A stretch of 64,000 nt of DNA. Source: Candidatus Nitronereus thalassa (GTDB taxonomy: Bacteria > Nitrospirota > Nitrospiria > Nitrospirales > UBA8639). The stretch is taken from positions 2,418,001 through 2,482,000 of the forward strand of contig NZ_JAQOUE010000001.1 in assembly GCF_032191465.1 (NCBI RefSeq), in the 5' to 3' direction. Made by a program: the position numbers and the translations under genes. Below, in pieces: positions 50,708 to 58,422 of this stretch (positions within the stretch are counted from its first letter, which is position 1; each line of letters begins with the position of its first letter). The notes beneath the pieces were generated by a model, which saw only the letters and a program-made list of their open reading frames with translations, ran no database searches and had not been told where the DNA came from.

Positions 50708-50825
50708 CCTGTTGAAAAGGCCCGCCAGCGGCCTTCTTGGTCCTTGGCCGTGCTCACGTACTTCATGTACCCTCCGGTCGCCAAATGACCTTCGGCCTTG
50801 CTGGACGAACTTTTTGAACTGGTCC
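50708..50825. repeat. About 115-bp imperfect palindromic repeat
   Basis: The left arm GTTGAAAAGGCCCGCCAGCG (from 50711) pairs with the right arm that ends GCTGGACGAACTTTTTGAAC (to 50819), and a smaller inner palindrome around CACGTACTTCATGTACC lies at the centre. I recognise this type of element (GCCAGCGGC...GCTGGACG...TTTTTGA) as a dispersed repeat seen often in Nitrospira genomes, from memory. It carries no gene. Confidence 0.65.
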
Positions 50826-50916
50826 TTAGGCAAAATTAGTTTGTACGGTGCAAAGGCGATCACCAGTTCAGCGCAGTTGACAGGACCACCAAAATAAGTG
50901 AAAAAGAACGACAGCC

Positions 50917-50992
50917 GCGCCTGTGGCTCAATGGATAGAGCATCGGTCTTCGGAACCGAGGGTTGGGGGTTCGAGTCCCTCCAGGCGCCCCA
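50917..50992 (+). tRNA. tRNA-Arg (anticodon UCG)
   Basis: A complete cloverleaf can be folded: acceptor GCGCCTG/CAGGCGC, D arm GCTC...GAGC, anticodon stem TCGGT/ACCGA around loop CTTCGGA (anticodon TCG, reading CGA), and T arm with GGTTCGAGTCC. CCA is encoded at 50990-50992. Its 3' part (50945-50989) is repeated in reverse orientation at 54133-54177, so the gene is a likely integration target. Confidence 0.93.
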
Positions 50993-51018
50993 CGTCCTAA
51001 GCTGGTCGAACACCCATT

Positions 51019-51187
51019 AACGATAACCAATACTTACTCGATTCAATGGGCTCAGACAACGACAAATCTCAAAGAGCTGGCGCGCTTGAGATGGACGGAA
51101 AACTGGCCGGTCAAGCGGCTGGCAGAGCATTTCGGCAAAAGCCCGGAGACCATTCAGTGGCATTTGGGGCGGATGAAAAGGGGCTAG
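51019..51187 (+). pseudogene. Helix-turn-helix fragment downstream of the tRNA
   Basis: An open frame following the tRNA encodes TNLKELARLRWTENWPVKRLAEHFGKSPETIQWHLGRMKRG, a plausible helix-turn-helix of the recombinase/sigma type. No ATG is in frame; the frame runs back into the tRNA, where it yields only a tRNA artefact (MGVRVPPGAP). It may be the 3' end of a broken regulator or recombinase, or use an unusual start. The position next to the integration target suggests element debris. Confidence 0.35.
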
Positions 51188-51260
51188 GTGGTCTTTTTTG
51201 ATCTCTGTCAGCCGCCGTTGAAGCCGGGGAAATCTTTGCCGCATGCATCCCTGGGCAAAT

Positions 51261-52004
51261 CTACCCATAGGCCAAAAGGAAAATCGCCTTCTCGGAGGAT
51301 GAAGAAACCAAGGGATCAGAAAGACAGGATTCAAAGTCGCTGTCGGATGTTATTAGAACCGGAAACTTGCTTTTAGAAAACAGGTTCACGATCATCGCAT
51401 CTGCTCCCCGGAGGCCCTGATCTCCCATCAATTGAACTAGATCATTCCATCGCAAAGGGCTGTGAAACAAATCTGAAACTCCATCTTCCATGACTTCCAC
51501 AAAATTGAGACCGAGATCTTCTTCAAGCAATGTCCATTCATTGACCAGCATGGAGCCGACAAACTTTTTGCAGAAGTCCCTCCAGTCATCGACACCATAG
51601 GCTTGTTCCACGTTCTGCCGAAGTTTTTTAAGGCGGCGTTCATCGATTTTGAAAGAGTGATTCTGTCTTCGCGCAGCCGTGTCCTTATCCCGGATGTCTT
51701 TCAATAAACCATAGATCGGCTCACGTTGGGATTCACGTTTGAGTACCCCGAAAAGCTGAATGCATCCCTGAGTCACCTGTTTGCGAAAAATCAGATCAAT
51801 GAATTCCATTCGGCTGATCACGTTGACGTAGAGCGAAGCCCCTTGCTCATGAAGAAAATCGAGAACGTCGTTCGCTTGGTTGAAAAGCCGGTCATCGTCG
51901 TAGGCCAGCGCATACAAGAATCCGGTATCGGCGAGATATCTCGGCGGACTGCCGCAACCTTGAAAATGCCGGGCAAGGTCGTCCAAACTCCTCAGAACCT
52001 TCAT
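51261..52004 (-). CDS. PIN-like domain nuclease, probable toxin
   Basis: The 247-residue protein begins with a short leader and then YLADTGFLYALAYDDDRLFNQANDVLDFL (first catalytic Asp near residue 26), a Glu in NVISRMEFIDLIF (about 67), a long helical insert with many charges (about 85-185), then GADAMIVNLFSKSKFPVLITSDSDFESCL, supplying the last acidic residues. This is the PIN order, but the insert makes it almost twice the size of a VapC. The start codon shares a base with the stop of a 56-residue gene upstream (TAATG), a toxin-antitoxin-like arrangement. Confidence 0.7.
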   Translation of the reverse strand: MKVLRSLDDLARHFQGCGSPPRYLADTGFLYALAYDDDRLFNQANDVLDFLHEQGASLYVNVISRMEFIDLIFRKQVTQGCIQLFGVLKRESQREPIYGLLKDIRDKDTAARRQNHSFKIDERRLKKLRQNVEQAYGVDDWRDFCKKFVGSMLVNEWTLLEEDLGLNFVEVMEDGVSDLFHSPLRWNDLVQLMGDQGLRGADAMIVNLFSKSKFPVLITSDSDFESCLSDPLVSSSSEKAIFLLAYG

Positions 52005-52174
52005 TACGCTTCCAAATCCTTCGGCGCAGGAGGAGGAGACGCCACTTTCTTCTTGTCGTCCCGATTTATCTTATCGACCAGGCCCTGCGGCGGCCATTGC
52101 CGGCCTAGCTTTTTTAACTTTTCAGCCCATTTTCTGCCGGCACCTTTTTTAGGAATTCTCGGTTTTTCGCTCAT
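52004..52174 (-). CDS. 56-residue basic protein, putative partner of the PIN nuclease
   Basis: Read directly from the sequence: MSEKPRIPKKGAGRKWAEKL, then KKLGRQWPPQGLVDKINRDD, ending SPPPAPKDLEA. The ATG ending at 52174 has GGAGG six bases upstream, a strong start. The stop and the nuclease start overlap (TAATG), so the two are translationally coupled. It is Lys/Arg-rich at first and Pro-rich at the end; no known family. By position it could be an antitoxin or cofactor, which is inferred only. Confidence 0.75.
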   Translation of the reverse strand: MSEKPRIPKKGAGRKWAEKLKKLGRQWPPQGLVDKINRDDKKKVASPPPAPKDLEA

Positions 52175-52246
52175 TTTTTCCTCCGATATCTGAATCAGTT
52201 ATACCATAGGCTTTTTGGTCGTCTAAACACCTAATTTTACTGAGAC

Positions 52247-52780
52247 TTAATGAGCCGCCCGGCAAGTGATTGATCGGCAAAAACGAGTAGAGTATAAGTA
52301 GGACAAAAGCCCTTTTGAGTCCAGTCCGGTAACGTAATCCAGCTTATCAGACGGCAATTCCCGCCCGTTTAGCCAGGTTTTCAGCTTTCCCGGCCACCGG
52401 GGCTCTATTAAAAAATTATTATTGAGCGCATTCTTCTCGGCCAGCCCGTTAATGTGCAAATTGAACATATTGGATTTATAGCCGAAGACTTGTTTAAAAG
52501 GGGATCGAACCACATGATTCCCTGCACGCTCTCGCCATTGATTCTTATCGTCAACACTATATGAGCTTAAATTCCAGTCCTTTACCTCGATTATCGCGAC
52601 CCCTGCCCCTCTCCGCATCAAGATGATGTCTGGCATGTCACCATTCAGAAACGGCTGGAAGAAGATCTCGTAATCGTCTGAGAGCCGCTGGGCCAAGGAC
52701 GTGGCAAGTGCTATCTCGCCAGGCGTTGGAGGCACCTTGAGCCGTTCAATGTTTTCGAGACATGGAAAAATTTTAGCCAT
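52247..52780 (-). pseudogene. NERD-domain nuclease-related protein, C-terminally truncated
   Basis: The ATG ending at 52780 (AGGGAAACC upstream) encodes 177 residues. It has the NERD nuclease motif (MPDIILMRRGAGVAIIEVKDWNL; D...E-x-K as in PD-(D/E)xK enzymes) and the start of the following linker (DKLDYVTGLDSKG). NERD proteins are normally 500 residues or more and often continue into a UvrD-type helicase; here the sequence stops abruptly after LYSTRFCRSITCRAAH. It lies just after the attC of the cupin cassette, so it appears to be a second, damaged gene cassette. A genuine short protein remains possible. Confidence 0.65.
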
Positions 52781-52821
52781 CAAGGTTTCCCTTCACCAAC
52801 GCGGCACAAAGTATCAAAGGC

Positions 52822-52914
52822 AGCTAACGACCCAAGCTCAGCGACCCGGCGCACGGGACGCGTGGATTGCAAACCACGACGTCATGCCGGGTTCGCTGCA
52901 GCGCATGGTTATGC
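52822..52914 (-). repeat. attC: Integron attC site of the cupin cassette
   Basis: Read on the minus strand it begins GCATAAC (R'' box, 52914-52908) and ends GTTAGCT (R' box, 52828-52822). Between them AGCGAACCCGGC and GCCGGGTCGCT pair to form the L boxes with unpaired extra bases, the usual sign of an attC hairpin. The first 12 bases at the R'' side (GTGCCGCATAAC on the minus strand) are the exact complement of the start of the cassette at 53470-53459, as required when a circular cassette re-forms its attC. The boxes deviate slightly from consensus. Confidence 0.7.
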
Positions 52915-53469
52915 GGCACTTGGTTGTGTACTTCATGGGCCTCTACTTTTCTGCTTACGACCAAAGGCGGCTGGTCGCGGTTACATTTTCCTTTCGTGAT
53001 TATGAGGCGAAACTTTCTATTCAAGGCTTTCGGATGGATCTTCCTTTACCTTTTTCAGCCACGATGAATTCCAGCCATCGAACACCTTCAGTCTTACTAG
53101 GGTTCCAATGGGAATGAGTGGTGCCGGCCGGAACGAGTAGGCTGTCACCGGGTTTTAGGGTAATGGGTTCCTTGCCCTCCTGCTGGAAAACTGGTGTCCC
53201 AGAAACTACATAGAAGGTGACCGCCGCCGGATGAAAATGGCGACGGTTGACACCACCTGGCTCGTACTTCACATCTATGACTGTGAAGTCCAGATTCGCT
53301 GTGCCGTCCACTCCGCGTACTATGAGATCCGTAGGTGTTACCCCAGATTTTTGTGGGATGTCTTTCGGATCTTGTGCGTGAGCTACAGACGCAGCTAGAG
53401 CCGCCCCGAATAAGATGAGTTTAGTTAGTCTGTTCATTTTCAATCTCCATTTCGATGAGTGCCGCATAA
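52828..53469 (-). mobile_element. Integron gene cassette carrying a cupin gene
   Basis: The 642-base unit begins with TTATGC at 53469 (minus strand) and ends at the G of the attC R' box (52828). It carries one gene in the direction leading away from the integrase fragment, followed by its attC, which is the classical cassette layout. The integration point would be the G|TTATGC junction at 53470/53469. Confidence 0.65.
53021..53437 (-). CDS. Secreted cupin-domain protein (cassette gene)
   Basis: The ATG ending at 53437 is preceded by GGAGATTGAAA and gives 138 residues; a longer frame to 53467 would begin inside the cassette boundary. A signal peptide (MNRLTKLILFGAALAASVAHAQ) precedes a single cupin domain: EPGGVNRRHFHPAAVTFYVVSGTPVFQQEGKEP and LKPGDSLLVPAGTTHSHWN, with the metal-binding His residues (H-x-H, H at GTTHSHW). 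Its substrate is unknown; small periplasmic cupins often bind or isomerise small molecules. It is the only gene of its cassette. Confidence 0.85.
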   Translation of the reverse strand: MNRLTKLILFGAALAASVAHAQDPKDIPQKSGVTPTDLIVRGVDGTANLDFTVIDVKYEPGGVNRRHFHPAAVTFYVVSGTPVFQQEGKEPITLKPGDSLLVPAGTTHSHWNPSKTEGVRWLEFIVAEKGKGRSIRKP

Positions 53470-53470
53470 C

Positions 53471-53803
53471 AGTTTATTAAACGACACCTGTCGCAAAAGC
53501 TGGTGCCGCTTTATTTTTAGTTTGATAAGGTCAAAAACTAATGCTTTTTTACCTATTAAACAAGCACTTACTTATTTTTATTAACAAAGAATCTATCAGG
53601 AGAAGCGGCACTTGTCGCTTTTCCTGAAATTTACCTTACCTTCTTTGGTTTTATTTTTCCCTTATTTTTCAATACCTTGTATTAACTACGGTTCAAATAA
53701 TCCCGGAGTTTTTGCGACTGTCGCCGTTTATATTGCTGTCACATTATTTATTGATTTTTTATGTTATTTTAATTACTGTACATATAACCAGCATGGAGTG
53801 CTT
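53471..53803. other. Putative attI / promoter region of the integron
   Basis: This 333-base gene-free stretch separates the cassette junction from the integrase fragment. Beside the junction is an imperfect repeat (AAACGACACCTGTCGC; GCTGGTGCCGCTTT). A related, inverted version AAGCGGCACTTGTCGCTTTT lies at 53602-53621. In integrons this is where attI, the cassette promoter and the intI promoter lie; I cannot identify those elements individually. The sequence is strongly A+T-rich. Confidence 0.4.
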
Positions 53804-54132
53804 ATGAATATTTACCGTCACGATGACACCCCGATTCCCCTAAATTCTAAACCCGTCAAGTTTCTGGACCGTTACCGCACTTGGTTAAGGCTCAACGGTT
53901 ATGCCTGGCAAACCGAAAAGCACTACATTATGTGGGTTGCCAAATTTATTCGTTTTCATGGTATGAAGCATCCCGAAACCTTGGGGTCAGAGGATATCGC
54001 TGCTTTTCTCTCTGAAAAGACGCTCCAGGAGCATTGGTCACCAAGCACCCAAAAAACCGCCCTGAATGCCCTCGCCAATGTTTATACCAAGTTTTTAGGC
54101 ATGGATATTGGCACCCTTCATTTTCGATATGC
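53804..54132 (+). pseudogene. intI: Integron integrase, N-terminal fragment (intI-like)
   Basis: The ATG at 53804 (GGAG six bases upstream) starts MNIYRHDDTPIPLNS followed by the core-binding domain of integron integrases: KFLDRYRTWLRLNGYAWQTE, KHYIMWVAKFIRFHGMKHPE, LGSEDIAAFL and STQKTALNALANVYTKFLGM. The frame stops matching at about residue 109, at the start of the tRNA-Arg fragment; the catalytic domain (R-H-R-Y) and the integron-specific insert are missing. The residues read beyond this point (GGTRTPNPRFRRP) are just an antisense tRNA. It is divergent from the cassettes, as in known integrons, and cannot be active. Confidence 0.8.
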
Positions 54133-54177
54133 GGCGCCTGGAGGGACTCGAACCCCCAACCCTCGGTTCCGAAGACC
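54133..54177 (-). repeat. 45-bp copy of the tRNA-Arg 3' end (att-like), inverted
   Basis: These 45 bases are identical to the reverse complement of 50945-50989, i.e. from the anticodon stem through the discriminator base of tRNA-Arg(UCG). A fragment from anticodon to 3' end is exactly what tyrosine integrases leave at the far end of an element in a tRNA gene. It is, however, in the opposite orientation to the intact tRNA. It also marks the truncation of the integron integrase and the left edge of the large element. Confidence 0.9.
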
Positions 54178-54297
54178 CAACCGATCACGATAAGACTAAG
54201 AATGATTGAGTAGGATAGAGTATTCCAATCTCCGTATCAACACAAGCGTTTCGCTCCTTTTATGTGTGAACAAGTGTGATCCTGGTGGATTCAGAAT

Positions 54298-54340
54298 TGG
54301 GAGTATAACTGGGAGTGAACCGGGAGTAAAACTGGGAGTG
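54298..54340 (+). repeat. Four iteron-like 11-12-bp repeats
   Basis: GGGAGT occurs at 54299, 54311, 54322 and 54334, i.e. every 11 to 12 bases (roughly one helical turn), within YGGGAGTRWAA-type units. The right half, GGGAGTAAAACTGGGAGTG (54322-54340), is repeated perfectly at 63896-63914. The stretch from 54194 to 54488 has no gene I can support; besides the repeats nothing else is apparent. Confidence 0.6.
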
Positions 54341-54488
54341 GATTGGGTCCCTGCGCCGAACTTGAAAGAAGGCGACCCCATGGGGGGACTTTTAGGGAAA
54401 CCTTGTATACCTTGCCATTGAATAACATCCCCTCGATGAGTGGATTTCGACAGAAACCGTAGTGGGGAATAAAGATATTTTAGCAAGC

Positions 54489-55289
54489 CTATTTCCGGAG
54501 ATTTAAGGTGATGTGCTTACTTATTTTTTCCCCATTCCGCAGCAGCAAAACGTCAACTCCTTTGCCAGCATACTTTTCTACCACTTTGGGCAACGTAGAA
54601 CGGTCAATTATTTCAATTTCCCCAATCTGCCTGATAATATCCCCCCTTAAAACATCTGCATTAAATGCAGGTGAACCTTTGACCACCACCACCACCACAA
54701 CTCCCTTATTACTCTCAATGAGTTGGCGTTCTTCCTCTTTAAGATCTCTAATTTTAACACCAAATACTGGCTCCTTACCCTTCACCCAAAAGGTTGCCGT
54801 GTAATCATAACGACGCACGTTATATGGAATGTAGGTTGTTTGCGTCCCCGTAGTTTGGGTAGTTGCTGTACCTGAGTAGCTGCCGGATCCACCAGAGCCA
54901 AAAACATTTCCGGATAAATTTGTCGTTTGGGTTTGCGTATTGGGCAAGCTAAGTGGCAAGGATCCAGAGAGTGTCTCTGTATATTCTGAATGCAATACAA
55001 CAACCTCTGCGCCAACGGCTTTCCCTTGCTCCAATGCCTGGGATTCATCAATCTTGGCGGCATTGAAACGTGAATGTCCGATTAAATCATAGCCTTCTTC
55101 TCGCATGGCTAGAGTTTTACTTTCAAAGTCACCTCCACGAATTAGGGTTGGCTCAACCACAGAAGATTTGGGGGGTGCCGAAAGTGCTTTTAGATCAGCA
55201 CCACCCGTATTATCATAATAAAATTTCGCAAAGGGATTGGGGGCGCACGCAGAGAGCAAGAGGATGGAAGCAATAAGAAAGAACCTCAT
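54489..55289 (-). CDS. PDZ-domain lipoprotein
   Basis: The 266-residue protein has a lipoprotein signal (MRFFLIASILLLSACAPNPF; lipobox LSAC at 12-15). A middle domain (about 40-125, EGYDLIGHSRFNAAKIDESQALEQGKAVGAEVVVLHSEYTE) is followed by a Gly/Ser/Thr-rich linker (SGNVFGSGGSGSYSGTATTQTTGTQ). The C-terminal PDZ domain (about 195-264) reads VVVVVVKGSPAFNADVLRGDIIRQIGEIEI...KGVDVLLLRNGEKI. It would sit at the envelope and bind protein ends. It is an unusual cargo for a mobile element and its partner is unknown. Confidence 0.8.
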   Translation of the reverse strand: MRFFLIASILLLSACAPNPFAKFYYDNTGGADLKALSAPPKSSVVEPTLIRGGDFESKTLAMREEGYDLIGHSRFNAAKIDESQALEQGKAVGAEVVVLHSEYTETLSGSLPLSLPNTQTQTTNLSGNVFGSGGSGSYSGTATTQTTGTQTTYIPYNVRRYDYTATFWVKGKEPVFGVKIRDLKEEERQLIESNKGVVVVVVVKGSPAFNADVLRGDIIRQIGEIEIIDRSTLPKVVEKYAGKGVDVLLLRNGEKISKHITLNLRK

Positions 55290-55311
55290 AGGCTGCTCCT
55301 TTAGTCATCCA

Positions 55312-56016
55312 TTATTGAATAGAACAGTTCAAAATAGTTTTCCCAGAAAATCCAAGCAGATAAAGCTTTTCAAAATCCAAGTTAAACCCTGAGACAATCT
55401 CATTGAGCATTTTATCTAGCACTGGAAAAGTTTCATTATCATCAAAGCGAAAACCTATATAATCATCGAATGTGATAACAAGCATGTATGATTTTCCATA
55501 TTGCCTATTGGATTTTCCCTCAACACATTTTCTTATTAACTCACAAGTTTTTTTCCTGGTATCATTTACGCTAACCGCTTCATCCTTTACCTGAATTTTA
55601 TGCCCCCTTTTTTCTGATCCTTCATAGCGCAAGTCACCTACTAAATTTACATGCCCATGTTCAAGAAAGTATTTCATTCGCAGGTAATCATCTTTCCCAT
55701 CAACTGCTCTCGTAAATTCAACCTTTAACTCTTTTGGGGGCGTGTAGGACTTGTCAAGGATCGTAGCATCATAATTATCATTGTCCAAATTTGGTATACA
55801 TGCGACATCTTTCCTATTTCCATATAAATTCATAGCTAGTTGACACAAAGGGAGGATTTCTTCAAAGAAGGGTTTGGCTAGCCCCTTCTTTAGAAGAGCT
55901 TGTTCTTTTAATTCTGGAGTTTTTGAAAACTCACTTATCTTTTCGTCAATCCAAGATTGGAGCTCTCTCGGACTTCTCGAAGCAATTAAGTCTTCTTGAT
56001 TTAGAATGCTAGGCAT
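55312..56016 (-). CDS. Unknown protein (possible nuclease-like)
   Basis: This 234-residue protein has no signal or membrane segment. A region about 80-125 (YDATILDKSYTPPKELKVEFTRAVDG, then DDYLRMKYFLEHGHVNLVGD) loosely recalls a restriction-type D...E-x-x core, but the usual E-x-K is not clear, so I do not assign it. It is 22 bases upstream of the PDZ lipoprotein gene and probably co-transcribed with it. Base composition is A+T-rich. Confidence 0.6.
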   Translation of the reverse strand: MPSILNQEDLIASRSPRELQSWIDEKISEFSKTPELKEQALLKKGLAKPFFEEILPLCQLAMNLYGNRKDVACIPNLDNDNYDATILDKSYTPPKELKVEFTRAVDGKDDYLRMKYFLEHGHVNLVGDLRYEGSEKRGHKIQVKDEAVSVNDTRKKTCELIRKCVEGKSNRQYGKSYMLVITFDDYIGFRFDDNETFPVLDKMLNEIVSGFNLDFEKLYLLGFSGKTILNCSIQ

Positions 56017-56308
56017 TTACTTTCTAAAAATACCTTAGTGTCGGAATTTGGAAGCAGAAGACTGTAACTCATCAGGAAAAAACGGAACAACAAAGAGAAA
56101 TCGTAGTGACCGATCATGCTTGAGTCTGAACAAAGTTACCTATTGGGGCTTTACAGGCAATTTTGGATCGCTTGTTTTCCTCAACTCTTACATTCCTTTC
56201 CCTCTGTTCTATTTGCCCCGACTGGACTGGGAAAGACCCATGAAAGGTGGACTGCTTAAGAGCATAATGGATTTTCACAATAGCGATTGCCACACAAAAC
56301 GGTATCGG

Positions 56309-57553
56309 TCAAGAAGGCGCATTCAAATCAATGTTAATATCCGCGTTTAAATTCAGCCCTGCGGAATTCAAAAAATCCCTGATAAAAATGTTATGTAATG
56401 ACCTAAATTCTTCTTTTGGCCCAATTGGATAACGTGGGAAGATAGTCGTACCTTGGGGTAAATTCTGACTCACGGAATCAAAATAGCCAAAATTAATAAG
56501 ACCTCCCAATTGGCAGTTCTTGGCGTCAATCTCAATGTCAAATGCAAATTCTAGGGACTCCGAACCCAATAAAGCCCGATACTTTTCAACCTGAAACAGG
56601 ACATTCGCAAATAGGGACCAAGCCCAGGAAGCCGCTAAATGGAAAGGTTGAAAATACTCATCCTTTTTCCTTAGATGGGTGAGTTCGATCATCCCATCTG
56701 AATATGTTTCAAAAGAAACTAAACAATGATCGGTCCCTCCCACACCACGTGTGCCCCTTAAGATGGGTCGGTAACTGTGAAGGTGAAATGGAATACACAA
56801 AGGATATGTGCCTAAATCACCTACGCTAGCATTGAAGGATTTTAATTCTGGACGAATTTCTTCTCGATTATGGACCCGATCAACGTTTACTGGATGCAAC
56901 GGTAACGCCGTTCCCCTGATCCCGAACGCTTGTTCAGAGGCACTTGAAAAAATTTTGAAATTCTCAGAGAAGAGAAGTTGGCGATCCTTGAGCCTATTGT
57001 CCACAGTCGTCAAAGCACGATTTAGCTGTAAGGTAAGATCCTGAATTTCCCGCATCGTTAGTTTCTCGGATCGGTCGGCCCTTCTCACGTAACATTCTTT
57101 AGTGCTTTTATGGCGGTGAGGGCCTAACCAAGACCTCTCTACCCTAATAACTACCACGCCGGAACCGTCTTTTTCAGTTGCAACACCAGCACATTCTATT
57201 ATGGGAATCTGAGGTTCGATACAATCTCTGCATTGTTTTCTGATACGATCCGCAAGATCATGACAATCCCGTAGGGCAAAAATTTCTTTTGCTCGTGCGG
57301 GATGATCACGGGATTCAGCAACCCCCAAAAAAACCGTTCCTCCATAGGAATTCCCAAAGGCAATGACTTCCTCTAGGATCACATCTCTAGCATATTCGCT
57401 AATATTCCCTTTACCCGATTGCCATGGATCTGAGGTTCCTTTTTTCGTTGGAAGTTGTCCCTTAAATTCAATCCCCTCTCCTTCCTGAATCTCATCCTTA
57501 ATTATTTGGTCAACGTCTTCTTTGGTGAATTGGTTAGCTCGTTTATCTACCAT
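56309..57553 (-). CDS. AlbA/Schlafen-type putative DNA-binding (divergent AAA) protein
   Basis: The 414-residue product has an N-terminal AlbA_2-like domain: GEGIEFKGQLPTK (about 26-38), LEEVIAFGNSYGGTVFLGVAESRD, and GSGVVVIRVERSWLGPHRHKSTKECYVRRADRSEKLT. This fold occurs in helicase-regulators, transcription factors and Schlafen-related defence proteins. The C-terminal 220 residues are unfamiliar. Such proteins are frequent in phage-defence and mobile islands. A 292-base gap separates it from the next gene to the left; nothing convincing is seen there. Confidence 0.7.
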   Translation of the reverse strand: MVDKRANQFTKEDVDQIIKDEIQEGEGIEFKGQLPTKKGTSDPWQSGKGNISEYARDVILEEVIAFGNSYGGTVFLGVAESRDHPARAKEIFALRDCHDLADRIRKQCRDCIEPQIPIIECAGVATEKDGSGVVVIRVERSWLGPHRHKSTKECYVRRADRSEKLTMREIQDLTLQLNRALTTVDNRLKDRQLLFSENFKIFSSASEQAFGIRGTALPLHPVNVDRVHNREEIRPELKSFNASVGDLGTYPLCIPFHLHSYRPILRGTRGVGGTDHCLVSFETYSDGMIELTHLRKKDEYFQPFHLAASWAWSLFANVLFQVEKYRALLGSESLEFAFDIEIDAKNCQLGGLINFGYFDSVSQNLPQGTTIFPRYPIGPKEEFRSLHNIFIRDFLNSAGLNLNADINIDLNAPS

Positions 57554-57690
57554 TTCTTCAAAATACCCTATAAAGTTTAAAACTCAAACAGATATAGCTT
57601 TTATGGCTTGCCTGTATCTCGTGCTTCATTGGTTCTTGTACTACATTAATTTTACGCTGGTGTTATTCTAAAATTGTATAAAAACCTCGA

Positions 57691-58422
57691 TTAATCTTGC
57701 ATAATGGCCCTGTCGGGATTTTCAAACTCTTCCCGTAATTTCCGCCTGAATAGTTCCAGTTTTTCCTTTTGCTTCACAGGGGATAGTTTCTGAAATCGCG
57801 GGTCTCGTTTAAACTTCTCTTCCTCTAGTTGAAGGCTGCCTGTTAAAGGAGATGAAGGCTCTCCACTATTAGATCCTCCTTGCTCTATCCCCCCTCTATC
57901 GACTAAACCATCCAAGAATTGGGAAAAGGCTTTTAAATTGTCAGAAAGTGACATGCCTAACTCTTGTACTCGCTTGGCTTGGAGCACACCTTGTCTCAAC
58001 TTAACATCGAATATCCTAAGCAATGACATGGCATGAGAATTGGCTGGTCCAGATTCCTTAATTGATTCATCATCAGTAAGAGTCCGTAACCACTTTCCAT
58101 AGGAGTCATACAGGATCATATGATTGTTCATTATAGTGGGAACCTTCTCATACAAGACGTTATATTTCTTGCATTCAGCCAGATCCCCTATTACTTCAGC
58201 TTCTTCAAATTTCGTCATCTCTGCTTCGCACCTATCTAACTGATGAATATGTTCGTTTAGAATGTCACTAACCTTTCTGAATTCCTGCGCATAAAAGCGA
58301 TCTAAGCTTTGAGGGCCGGTTTCAGCAGAGACATCTAGAGTCAATAAAATTAGGAACGTCCCTAATATAAAAAAATTCACGAGTCTTGGGGTGCCAGAAA
58401 TACACATAACCCAACTATTCAC
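57691..58422 (-). CDS. Unknown protein with N-terminal membrane segment/signal
   Basis: The 243-residue product has a hydrophobic N-terminus (about residues 14-33, LVNFFILGTFLILLTLDVSA) that ends in a plausible signal-peptidase site (VSA-ET), followed by a long helical domain with coiled-coil character and a charged C-terminus (KFKRDPRFQKLSPVKQKEKLELFRRKLREEFENPDR). I do not recognise a family. Its start overlaps the previous gene's stop (ATGA), so it forms a coupled pair with the membrane protein. Confidence 0.65.
   Translation of the reverse strand: MNSWVMCISGTPRLVNFFILGTFLILLTLDVSAETGPQSLDRFYAQEFRKVSDILNEHIHQLDRCEAEMTKFEEAEVIGDLAECKKYNVLYEKVPTIMNNHMILYDSYGKWLRTLTDDESIKESGPANSHAMSLLRIFDVKLRQGVLQAKRVQELGMSLSDNLKAFSQFLDGLVDRGGIEQGGSNSGEPSSPLTGSLQLEEEKFKRDPRFQKLSPVKQKEKLELFRRKLREEFENPDRAIMQD

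Noticed and set aside
50963-51018. N-terminal part of the frame after tRNA-Arg (MGVRVPPGAP...)
   Set aside because: It lies in the tRNA 3' half; only the helix-turn-helix part beyond it could be real.
54133-54193. C-terminal extension of the integrase fragment reading GGTRTPNPRFRRPNRSR
   Set aside because: It is the antisense translation of the tRNA-Arg fragment, a common annotation artefact, not protein sequence.
56048-56350. A 100-codon plus-strand frame between the unknown protein and the AlbA-type gene
   Set aside because: It overlaps the end of the AlbA-type gene antisense, with no ribosome site or recognisable domain.
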